Assembly (NCBI GenBank): GCA_902168255.1
Contig: CABHON010000006.1
Span: forward strand, 1 to 64,000
Origin: an uncultured Legionella sp.
GTDB lineage: Bacteria; Pseudomonadota; Gammaproteobacteria; Legionellales; Legionellaceae
Reading direction: 5' to 3'
Length of the DNA stretch: 64,000 nt
The translations under genes were made by a program, and so were the position numbers. A model generated the notes under the pieces. The model was given only the letters and a program-made list of their open reading frames with translations. It did not search any database and was not told where the DNA came from. Below, in pieces: positions 37,041-44,935 of the stretch (position 1 is the first letter of the stretch; each line of letters opens with the position of its first letter).

Positions 37041-37059
37041 TAGATTTTAAACCACTATA
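37041..37059. repeat. 19-bp exact copy of the ubiG 3' end
   Basis: TAGATTTTAAACCACTATA is identical to 17830-17848, which encodes the last residues of UbiG (YSGLKS). Here it is non-coding, 22 bp before the membrane-protein gene. It may be a recombination footprint or chance. Confidence 0.4.
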
Positions 37060-37081
37060 GCTTATTAAAAAAACGAACTAT

Positions 37082-38524
37082 ATGCTGAATTATAAAAAAC
37101 TGGGCAATAATGATGAGGAATGGAAGGAGGAGCCAACTCAGAATGAACATTCCGAAGTTTTAACGCAGTTAGCGGAACTATATAATGAAAACAACCAACC
37201 AAAAAAATTTATTCCAATAGCATTAAAAAGCTTTTTATGTTTGATTGCCTTTAATTCGGGAATTCCTTACATTGAACCTGCAAAACGGTTTGCAAACAAT
37301 TTGATATTAGGCTATTTCTTTGGCTTTAGTGTTTATCTTTCTATTGGATCTTCCACAGTTTGGGCTGTCGAAAAATTTTCAACGTATTTTGAACTAATAC
37401 AAAAAACATCGAAAGAAAATAAAAAACCTGAAGTTGTCCTAACAATAACCTCTTTGTTTTTAGGTGCGATTTCTTCAACTCCCGGCGCATTAATAGCATT
37501 GAGGTATAATTCGCCATGGATATTACCACTATCGATGTTTCATGATTTTTCCATGAATGCGTTCAGTTTTAATGAACTTTTTCGAGAGCTGTATAATGAT
37601 AGATTTAGTTACAAAAACCAACATGAATTATTGCAATGGCGAGATAACCTCATTCAGGGTTTGGAATATGGTGTGATTGACTCAAATATTTCAAATTTAA
37701 TGGATGAAAAAAAGGTAATTGCAGAATTTCAACAAGTTTTCGCTTCAGCACAACCCAAGTTGGATATTCAAAATGATCATCCTTGGGTATTTAAATTAGG
37801 ATTGAACTTAACTAAAAATTGTCTGGGCATTTTTTTACCTTTGTCCTGGGCAATAATTTCTGTTTATCTTGTTTATCACGACATAAACAATACATTGAAA
37901 TTTAATAAAGTTGCCGCCATAATTACTGCCTTACTGACGACGTTGCCAACGTATTTCCTTGAATATTTTTTTGCAAAATCTTTAACCGCCAAATCATATA
38001 TTTTTATAGCTAATAAATTTTATGGTATCAATAATACTAATCCAGTCATTAATTTCCATCCTAAATTAATGACCGCCTTTCTGATGCTTACTGTTACTTT
38101 AGTGAGTTGCGTATTTTCTCTTCGTGCCCAAGTTATTATGGATTTGTTTAAGGCAGGAAGTATCCGTAATACTTTACTGATTTTAGTGAGTGTCGCAAGC
38201 TTTATTATTAAGACTTCGGCCACAATAGACAATTTTTTTAAAATTGGAAATATGGTGCTGGCACGTTTTACGTCACAAGATATTTTTAATCGCCAATTAT
38301 TGCTTGAAAAATGTCAAATTATTTTACGCATCGCTGAACCCAAAGCTATTGAAATGTTACGCCCAGTTTTTCCAGAAATAAAGCAACCGAATCGATACGA
38401 AAATATTTCAAATGGTTTTTTTAAACGTGTTAGACATTATAAAAAAATAGCCACATCACAGTTAGAATTAACGACAACAGCGAGCAACGCGAGTCATTCT
38501 GTTATTGCAGAAATAAAGACTTAA
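37082..38524 (+). CDS. Unknown polytopic membrane protein
   Basis: This 480-residue protein has a charged cytosolic N-terminus (about 1-42) and roughly eight hydrophobic segments (near 45-60, 70-90, 118-140, 242-262, 275-298, 325-348, 355-378 and a weaker one). A long polar stretch lies between about 155 and 235. There is no signal peptide and no transporter signature I recognise. It follows the 907-residue unknown by 94 bp. Paralogous proteins may be common in Legionellales genomes, but I cannot name a family. Confidence 0.65.
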   Translation: MLNYKKLGNNDEEWKEEPTQNEHSEVLTQLAELYNENNQPKKFIPIALKSFLCLIAFNSGIPYIEPAKRFANNLILGYFFGFSVYLSIGSSTVWAVEKFSTYFELIQKTSKENKKPEVVLTITSLFLGAISSTPGALIALRYNSPWILPLSMFHDFSMNAFSFNELFRELYNDRFSYKNQHELLQWRDNLIQGLEYGVIDSNISNLMDEKKVIAEFQQVFASAQPKLDIQNDHPWVFKLGLNLTKNCLGIFLPLSWAIISVYLVYHDINNTLKFNKVAAIITALLTTLPTYFLEYFFAKSLTAKSYIFIANKFYGINNTNPVINFHPKLMTAFLMLTVTLVSCVFSLRAQVIMDLFKAGSIRNTLLILVSVASFIIKTSATIDNFFKIGNMVLARFTSQDIFNRQLLLEKCQIILRIAEPKAIEMLRPVFPEIKQPNRYENISNGFFKRVRHYKKIATSQLELTTTASNASHSVIAEIKT

Positions 38525-38649
38525 TACTATCAGAGTTCTTTACAACAAGGAATGTGTAATGGCATTGCATGCGATAACTTCTGTATAGCATTTCTAAAAG
38601 CAACTATGTTACAATTCTTATTAAATAATTAATTGGAGCGTGTGCCTTT

Positions 38650-39876
38650 ATGAATATCTTAAAGATTGTAGATGATTTTGCTCAAAATTCGCGAGATCAC
38701 GGTTCTACAGAGATACAAGAAATATTTGCCCAGATTCGAGCAATTGCAGAGCAGTATCATAATAATAACATTCCAGCGGCAAAGATAATTAATGAAGGTT
38801 TGGCGCGATGTTATGAATATGAGTTTAATGCCAAGCTAGCTCAAACGTCCACATTACCAGGTAATGTGGGCTTTTTCAATCTTAGAAGCATCCTCGAACA
38901 GGAATTTATTAATAAAGTTTTTTATGATTTTACAGATGAATCAATTATTGCCAACATTCCTAGTAACCCTGATGATTTTTTAGTATGGATAAAAAGTATT
39001 ATTCGGCAACACAGCGCATTTACTCATCCATTTTATAATCAATTTTTACGGTATAATGCCAATAAACAAGATATAAAATATTATCTTGCGCAAGAGTGTA
39101 CGCTTGATCCACGATTCGACGACTTACTCGCTTTGATGCAAATTGGCATGCCAAGTCAAGTAAAATTGGAGCTTGCGGCCAACTACTGGGATGAAATGGG
39201 ATGCGGAAAAGAATCAGAAATTCATACACTGATGTTTAGTCAGGTTCTTCAGGCCTTTGATGTCACAGAACACTATGTTGCTGATAATTTATCGCTTTCC
39301 GCTTTGATTTCAGGAAATTTATCATCTTACTTGACGCTTTATAGACAAAATGTCTATAAAGCGATGGGTTATTTTGGTGTTACAGAGTATGTAGCGCCTT
39401 TTAGGTTTAATAATTTAATTTTAGCCGCAGAACGTTTAGGCATGGGCGACAGTGTTGACTATCATCGCCTCCATGTTGTTATTGATGCCAAACATGCTAA
39501 TAGTTGGTTTAAAAATGCCATATTACCCGTAGTCACCATGCAGCCAGAACTAGCTAAAGATATCGTTATGGGCGCATTATTGCGTTTGAATTCTTCCAAG
39601 CTTTATTTAGATGAATTATCCGCAAAGCTATCTTCTCCTCCCAAAGATGATACAAGCTTTTCCAATACAAACCATAAAAACCAACATTACTTGATATGGA
39701 AATGTTTAATTTGCGACTTCATTTATAATGAAGCACTGGGGTTGCCTGAAGAAAATCTTCCACCTGGAACTCGGTGGAACGACATAAGCAATGATTGGTC
39801 TTGTCCCGATTGTGGCTTGCTAAAAAAAGATTTTATTATGGTGCCTATTGGTGCTGTTGCCGAATTACAATTTTAA
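38650..39876 (+). CDS. Haem-oxygenase-like diiron oxidase fused to rubredoxin
   Basis: Residues ~1-330 form a haem-oxygenase-like diiron oxidase/oxygenase (HDO, 'iron-containing redox enzyme') domain. The full ligand pattern is visible: E149, E182 in YWDEMGCG, H192 ten residues later, E246, then H275-x3-D279-x2-H282, as in CADD/SznF-type enzymes. Residues ~345-400 are a rubredoxin with C352-x2-C355 and C385-x2-C388 (KCLICDFIY, SCPDCG). The rubredoxin probably reduces the diiron site. Known HDOs hydroxylate nitrogen, cleave C-C bonds or desaturate amino or fatty acids; the substrate here is unknown. It is the first gene of a seven-gene operon; a GGAG lies 12 bases before the ATG. Confidence 0.8.
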   Translation: MNILKIVDDFAQNSRDHGSTEIQEIFAQIRAIAEQYHNNNIPAAKIINEGLARCYEYEFNAKLAQTSTLPGNVGFFNLRSILEQEFINKVFYDFTDESIIANIPSNPDDFLVWIKSIIRQHSAFTHPFYNQFLRYNANKQDIKYYLAQECTLDPRFDDLLALMQIGMPSQVKLELAANYWDEMGCGKESEIHTLMFSQVLQAFDVTEHYVADNLSLSALISGNLSSYLTLYRQNVYKAMGYFGVTEYVAPFRFNNLILAAERLGMGDSVDYHRLHVVIDAKHANSWFKNAILPVVTMQPELAKDIVMGALLRLNSSKLYLDELSAKLSSPPKDDTSFSNTNHKNQHYLIWKCLICDFIYNEALGLPEENLPPGTRWNDISNDWSCPDCGLLKKDFIMVPIGAVAELQF

Positions 39877-39891
39877 TTGGAACATTAACTT

Positions 39892-40143
39892 ATGAACACG
39901 AGTGAAAAATTAAAACAAATCATTGCCGATATTAAAAAATTAGATCCCAATAGTATATCTATTGATGATTCTGAAAATTTTATTAGTTCATTAAATTTTC
40001 AATCACTTGAAATTGTTAATTTAACGGTTCGTATTAGCAAAGTGTTTAATGTTAATTTTGGTGCTGATATTAATGATATTGATGCTTTGCAACAATTTTC
40101 ATCGTTGGTGGCACAAATTGAACGTAAAATGGTAACTGCATGA
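39892..40143 (+). CDS. Acyl/peptidyl carrier protein
   Basis: The 83-residue protein is predicted to fold as a four-helix carrier. The phosphopantetheine serine is S38, in LNFQSLEIVNL. In most carriers the residue before it is Asp (DSL); here it is Gln (QSL). The rest, including IDDSENFISSL before and the FNVNFGADINDIDALQQF helix after, is typical. The adenylation gene overlaps its stop (ATGATGAG). It likely carries the aminoacyl intermediate of the operon. Confidence 0.8.
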   Translation: MNTSEKLKQIIADIKKLDPNSISIDDSENFISSLNFQSLEIVNLTVRISKVFNVNFGADINDIDALQQFSSLVAQIERKMVTA

Positions 40144-41690
40144 TGAGTACATTAAAAAACGAAACCACTTTTTTGACTCAATTTTTAGCTTGCGTTAATC
40201 AATATCCAGATAACTCCGCCATTCAAGTAGGAGAAAAGTCCATCACCTATGGTGAGCTAAACCATTATAGCAATTTTATAGCGAAGGATATTCTCACTGT
40301 AGGAATAGCACCCAACTCACCGATATTGCTCGAAGCGGATAAATCAATAGAAACCATCATATACATTATTGGCATATTAAAATCTGGACATTATTATATA
40401 CCCATTGATGTCAATATACCCATTGAAAGATTGCAACATATCGTTAATGACTCTCAGTCACCCTTGATGTTTATTCGAAAAAATTCATCTTCAGTAAATC
40501 TGGGGGGTCATTTTCCAATTGGGCAAAAAATGATGTTATCATCACTCGAGCTAAAACATAGCGCCTCAAAAGATCTAGATGAAAATGTCATTCCAATTCT
40601 TTCCGGCAAAGAACCAGCCTATGGCCTTTATACATCTGGTTCCAGTGGGTTACCTAAGGGCGTTTTAATATCTCATCAGGCACTATACAGCTTTCTAAAT
40701 AATATAGCGCCTATCATGAATATGTCACCCTCATCGCAATGTCTTAATACAGCACCATTTTTTTTTGATGTCTCAATTATTGATACATTATTTCCACTTA
40801 CAATAGGCGCTGTTGTCTATCTTTCCCCAGCGACGTTACTTCCTAATTTTATTTTGAATACGATTAATCAACATAAAATTACCCATATGTGTGGCGTTTC
40901 TTCAACATTGGACATGGCATTTGGTGACGCCGAGTTAATGAGTTTATATGATATAAGCTCTTTAAAAACGCTTATGACGGGAGCCGAAATTTTAAATGTT
41001 TCCACATTAAAGAATATCATACATTCTTCACCGGATGTCACTATCATTAATGGTTATGGACCGACAGAGGCAACCTGCGTTTGTGCTACCTTTAGCATTA
41101 ATAAAACTAACGTTAATAACTATGAGCTCTATCCCATTGGACTCCCTTTAAAAGGCGTTGATATAAAAATTGTCGACGAAGACTATAAGGATACATCCAA
41201 GGGACAGCTATTATTAAGTGGCGATCAAGTAATGCTAGGATATTTAAATAATGTAACCGCTAATGAAAAGGTTTTTATTACTTTACAAAACAAAAAATAC
41301 TATAAAACAGGCGATATTGTTTCATTTGATGCAACGAAACAACTTGTTTTTCATGGTCGTTATGACACCCAAATAAAGCTTCGGGGATATCGCATTGATT
41401 TAAATGAAATTAAAATTTTAATTACCTCTCTTTTTGAGTTAACTAGTGTTGAAATTTTCTTAATAAATGATCAACTGGTTGCCTCAATATGTCCTAAAAA
41501 TATATTAACTGAAGCAAGCGAACAACAGTTTGAAGCAGATATTAGGACAAGAATCAAAGGATTTCTACCTGCTTATATGCAACCAAGTTACTACTTTATT
41601 GTTTATGAACCTGAAAAATTACCCAGCGGTAAAATAGACGTCAAAAAATTAAAGCAGTCCGCCACAATGAAGTTGGCACAGGTAGAGTAA
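40140..41690 (+). CDS. Stand-alone amino-acid adenylation enzyme
   Basis: This 516-residue ANL-family enzyme has all NRPS/DltA core motifs: A3 YTSGSSGLPKGV (164-175), A4 FFFDVSI, A5 NGYGPTEAT, A7 YYKTGDIV, A8 GRYDTQIKLRGYRID and A10 LPSGKID with K498. D210 sits at the position of PheA D235, which holds the alpha-amino group, so an amino acid is the expected substrate. My hand-aligned pocket residues are approximately D, V, I, C, M, G, G, C, V, K, which match no code I know. There is no fused condensation or carrier domain; the partner is the adjacent carrier protein. Confidence 0.85.
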   Translation: MMSTLKNETTFLTQFLACVNQYPDNSAIQVGEKSITYGELNHYSNFIAKDILTVGIAPNSPILLEADKSIETIIYIIGILKSGHYYIPIDVNIPIERLQHIVNDSQSPLMFIRKNSSSVNLGGHFPIGQKMMLSSLELKHSASKDLDENVIPILSGKEPAYGLYTSGSSGLPKGVLISHQALYSFLNNIAPIMNMSPSSQCLNTAPFFFDVSIIDTLFPLTIGAVVYLSPATLLPNFILNTINQHKITHMCGVSSTLDMAFGDAELMSLYDISSLKTLMTGAEILNVSTLKNIIHSSPDVTIINGYGPTEATCVCATFSINKTNVNNYELYPIGLPLKGVDIKIVDEDYKDTSKGQLLLSGDQVMLGYLNNVTANEKVFITLQNKKYYKTGDIVSFDATKQLVFHGRYDTQIKLRGYRIDLNEIKILITSLFELTSVEIFLINDQLVASICPKNILTEASEQQFEADIRTRIKGFLPAYMQPSYYFIVYEPEKLPSGKIDVKKLKQSATMKLAQVE

Positions 41691-42829
41691 TGATGTTCAA
41701 CCAATCTTACTATAATACCCGTGTTATTCAGTTTGGAGAAAAATTACGTCGTTATATTCTGGAAAAACATTCCAGTTCTTCATTGCCTTCTTTTAAAGAA
41801 ACAATTTACGATCTAGGGCAATTAGGTTTTCTGGGCATACGTTTTCAAACAGACTATTTGACAGAGCCAAACAACCTTCAATACCATGCTATGTTAGCAG
41901 AGACTATGGGAACTTATATGGATCTTAGTTATGCCATGTTAGTAACCATCCATAATGACATGGTATTACCATTAATTTACCAACATAATCCTGAAACATT
42001 AAAACCAATTTTTTTATCCAGTATTCGTGGAGAAACAATACTGGCACATGCTGTGACAGAACAACGAACAGGAAGTGATTTAAAAAGCATAGAAACTACC
42101 GCACGTCGCGTGGACAATGGTTATTTAGTCAATGGTTTAAAATGTTATGTGGCTAATGGACTCATAGCTAATTATTATTGTACTTTATTAAAGTTAGATG
42201 GCCCTTTAAACTACCCTTTTAATATGTTGCTGCTGTTAATCCCTGCAAGCTTGCCAGGTATTTCCATCATTAAACAACATAAAACTTTAGGACATTGCAA
42301 TGTGAATTTAGTTGATATTCAATTTAACAATGTTTTAGTTGATTTTTCTTACCTCTTGGGAACAGAAAAAGCGGGATTTTTTACTCAAGTGCGCCAATTT
42401 CAAGAGGAAAGGGTTCTGTCTTCATTTAGGGCAACTGCCGTAGCGAATCGAATGCTGAATCAGACCATTACATTTTGTAAAGAAAAATCTATGTCCAATG
42501 GCCTCTTATTTGATAAGCAGGTTATCAAGCATAAATTAGCTCAATTAAAGATGGAGATTAGCTGTAGCTATGCTGCCAATCATTATGCTTTGCATTTATG
42601 GCAAACCAATAATAATAATTTTTCTCATTACTCCAACTTGTGTAAATTGCTTTCTAATCGTGTAGTAAAATCTGTTGCTAAAAATTGCCTCCATTTTTAT
42701 GGCGCTGAAGGTTATTTAGAAGATCATTTAATAGCCAAGATGTATAAAGATTCATGTTTATTTTCTATTTCAACAGGATCAGATGAAATCATGATCAAAA
42801 ATCTTATGAATGGCATGGGAGATTTTTAA
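41690..42829 (+). CDS. Acyl-CoA-dehydrogenase-like flavoprotein 1
   Basis: The 379-residue protein has the acyl-CoA dehydrogenase fold: helical N-domain, a beta-domain with AVTEQRTGSDL (where PGAGSD is usual) and a C-terminal four-helix domain ending GSDEI. The canonical C-terminal catalytic Glu (MCAD E376 region, YEGT) is replaced by T362. A Glu at the isovaleryl-CoA dehydrogenase position is kept (E240 in EERVL). It probably oxidises a carrier-bound acyl or aminoacyl thioester, as in pyrrole-type pathways where prolyl-carrier is oxidised. Starts overlap with both neighbours indicate translational coupling. Confidence 0.8.
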   Translation: MMFNQSYYNTRVIQFGEKLRRYILEKHSSSSLPSFKETIYDLGQLGFLGIRFQTDYLTEPNNLQYHAMLAETMGTYMDLSYAMLVTIHNDMVLPLIYQHNPETLKPIFLSSIRGETILAHAVTEQRTGSDLKSIETTARRVDNGYLVNGLKCYVANGLIANYYCTLLKLDGPLNYPFNMLLLLIPASLPGISIIKQHKTLGHCNVNLVDIQFNNVLVDFSYLLGTEKAGFFTQVRQFQEERVLSSFRATAVANRMLNQTITFCKEKSMSNGLLFDKQVIKHKLAQLKMEISCSYAANHYALHLWQTNNNNFSHYSNLCKLLSNRVVKSVAKNCLHFYGAEGYLEDHLIAKMYKDSCLFSISTGSDEIMIKNLMNGMGDF

Positions 42830-43938
42830 TGAATTTATTTGAGAACCATTTTTTATCAACGGAACACCTTGAATTTAAAAAAAAGTGCGTGAAATACCTA
42901 CTGGAAAATGACACAACTCAAGACAATATTAAAACAACTATTCTAAACTTGAAAAAAAAAGACGTTTGTCTCCCCTATTCATCTGCATTTGATGCTAATA
43001 TTATATGGAAAGAATTAATGGTATTAGATGCATTTTCCCAATGGCCCAATGGCATACTTGGCATGTCAGCTGCCACCAGTTATTTTGTTGAAAAATTTAT
43101 TCTTTATCAATATGCACCTCATTTTTTCAGCGAAAATACCATCGCAAAAAATTCAATTTTTTCTTTAGCATTAACGGAGCCTGGCGCCGGTTCTGACTTG
43201 CGCAATATTTCCACACAAGCTGTGGAAAATCATGAGGGATATATTATTAACGGTGAAAAAACTTATATTACCAATGCTACATTTGCAGATTATTATTGTG
43301 TATTTTGTACAACCAGCCAAAGTAATAGTTTATATAATTATACGTTGTTTCTCGTGGATGCTAACGCACCCGGCATAGAAGTAGAATCATTAAGCACATT
43401 AGGACATGATGGGGCATTAGGGAAAATACGGTTTAATGATACACAAATATCTAAAGAACGCGTGGTTGGCTCCGTTGGTTCTGGGCTAATTATATTACTT
43501 GGATTGCTTAAATATGAACGCCTTATCATCGCTTATCGAGCTATTGCACATTCCTGGAAAATTTATCAAGATATTATTCATTATGCGAAAAACCGAGAAG
43601 TGTTAGGTGGATTACTGTATAATCAAGAACTATTTCAAGTACGCTTGGTTGAGTTATGGAGTCAGCTAAGTAGCGCGTCTATCTTTGTGTGCGATAGCAT
43701 TAACCAAATCTTTAATGAACAATCTAGACTTATTAATTTTGACACTCAATCAGCTCAATGCAAACTACTCGCTACACAAGCGTTAAATGATATAGCTGAT
43801 TACTATATGCAAGTTATGGGAGCTCAAGGTTACCTTTCACCTTCTTCAGCTGCACAAGCTTTTGTTGATGCGCCCGCATTAAAATTAGCAGGTGGCAGCG
43901 ATGAAATTTTATTGGAAATAATAGCAAGCGATTTATAA
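42829..43938 (+). CDS. Acyl-CoA-dehydrogenase-like flavoprotein 2
   Basis: This 369-residue paralogue keeps the standard flavin motif LTEPGAGSD (115-123) and YIINGEKTYITNA. At the canonical C-terminal Glu site it has Gly (G355 in AGGSDEI), while the IVD-type Glu is present (E230 in KYERLII). It diverges from copy 1, which suggests a distinct step or a heteromeric enzyme rather than a recent duplication. Its start overlaps the stop of copy 1 by one base, and the next gene follows after one base. Confidence 0.8.
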   Translation: MNLFENHFLSTEHLEFKKKCVKYLLENDTTQDNIKTTILNLKKKDVCLPYSSAFDANIIWKELMVLDAFSQWPNGILGMSAATSYFVEKFILYQYAPHFFSENTIAKNSIFSLALTEPGAGSDLRNISTQAVENHEGYIINGEKTYITNATFADYYCVFCTTSQSNSLYNYTLFLVDANAPGIEVESLSTLGHDGALGKIRFNDTQISKERVVGSVGSGLIILLGLLKYERLIIAYRAIAHSWKIYQDIIHYAKNREVLGGLLYNQELFQVRLVELWSQLSSASIFVCDSINQIFNEQSRLINFDTQSAQCKLLATQALNDIADYYMQVMGAQGYLSPSSAAQAFVDAPALKLAGGSDEILLEIIASDL

Positions 43939-43939
43939 A

Positions 43940-44935
43940 ATGAAATACCTTACTCAATATGAGGCCAAGCAAACAAAAATTAATTGGAATATTTTATCCA
44001 CAGCAAATTATGACTGCCATATTATTTGTTTGCGGCAGGCCTTACCTGATAAACTCTATCATCCTTTTATGTTAAATGGCGTATTATTTAATTTTGTTAA
44101 CGGTTTTAATGATCTATTCTGTCGTCATCTCTTAGACTCAGAGAAACAAAGAGATCATGTTTTATTCTCTCAATTTGGTGTAACGCAACACTGTCTTCTC
44201 CCGCAGAAGGATTTTAAACAACAAATTCAGTTGGCCATAAAAGAACAAGGCTATTGCATTTGCCGACTAGATACTTTCTATTTAAACTCATTTAAATCTT
44301 ACTATCATACTAAAGATATCTATCAACGCATTTTAGGCCATAAAGTCTTTGTCGTTGATTGGGATGATAAAAATTACTATTTTATAGATAATGCTGGAGA
44401 TGGGACTTATTTGCATTCTTTACCGATAACCTCTTTTTATGACGCTATCAGCACAAGCTTAATTGCAAGATATGACAAGGAAGATTTTGCGTATTATTAT
44501 CATTATTCTGACACTTTTCAATTAGACTCCACGCAAACAATCATTCGAAAAAATTTTGAGTTTTTTTTAAAACAACAACCGTTATTTTCCACCTCGATTC
44601 ACGACTTCAAAACAAGCTGGCTACAAAATCATGATTTTGATGTGTGCCAAGAAGCACTCCTAGCATGGTTGCAGAAAAGCATCTTGTCAGCATTGAAATT
44701 AGAACTTTCATACCAAATTTTGTTAGAAGCATATCCTACTTGTGCTCAATGGCTCGGTTTAACCCCCGATGAAGAAAAGTCATTTTTATTATATGCGAAA
44801 ACTATGCATCGATGTTGGCATCATTTTAAGTTTTTGTGTCAATCGGGATTTTATTTTGATGATTATGCTAAAAAAAATATATTATCAAGTTTAGAAAATA
44901 TTTATCAACATGAAATAGAATATCGACATGTTTAA
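43940..44935 (+). CDS. BtrH-like acyltransferase/peptidase-fold protein
   Basis: The 331-residue protein resembles the BtrH N-terminal domain family. It has an early DCHIICLRQAL with a candidate nucleophile C26. A later block GYCICRLDTFYLNSFK is followed by GHKVFVVDWDDKNYYFIDN, the pattern in which BtrH-type proteins place Asp and His. BtrH itself transfers an acyl group from a carrier protein to an aminoglycoside amine. By analogy this protein could release the product from the operon's carrier. Identification rests on pattern recognition only. The next gene starts inside its last codons. Confidence 0.5.
   Translation: MKYLTQYEAKQTKINWNILSTANYDCHIICLRQALPDKLYHPFMLNGVLFNFVNGFNDLFCRHLLDSEKQRDHVLFSQFGVTQHCLLPQKDFKQQIQLAIKEQGYCICRLDTFYLNSFKSYYHTKDIYQRILGHKVFVVDWDDKNYYFIDNAGDGTYLHSLPITSFYDAISTSLIARYDKEDFAYYYHYSDTFQLDSTQTIIRKNFEFFLKQQPLFSTSIHDFKTSWLQNHDFDVCQEALLAWLQKSILSALKLELSYQILLEAYPTCAQWLGLTPDEEKSFLLYAKTMHRCWHHFKFLCQSGFYFDDYAKKNILSSLENIYQHEIEYRHV

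Noticed and set aside
40140-41690. D-alanine ligase DltA of a teichoic acid system
   Set aside because: The A8 region resembles DltA, but dltB and dltD are absent, and the neighbouring oxidases and exporter do not fit D-alanylation.
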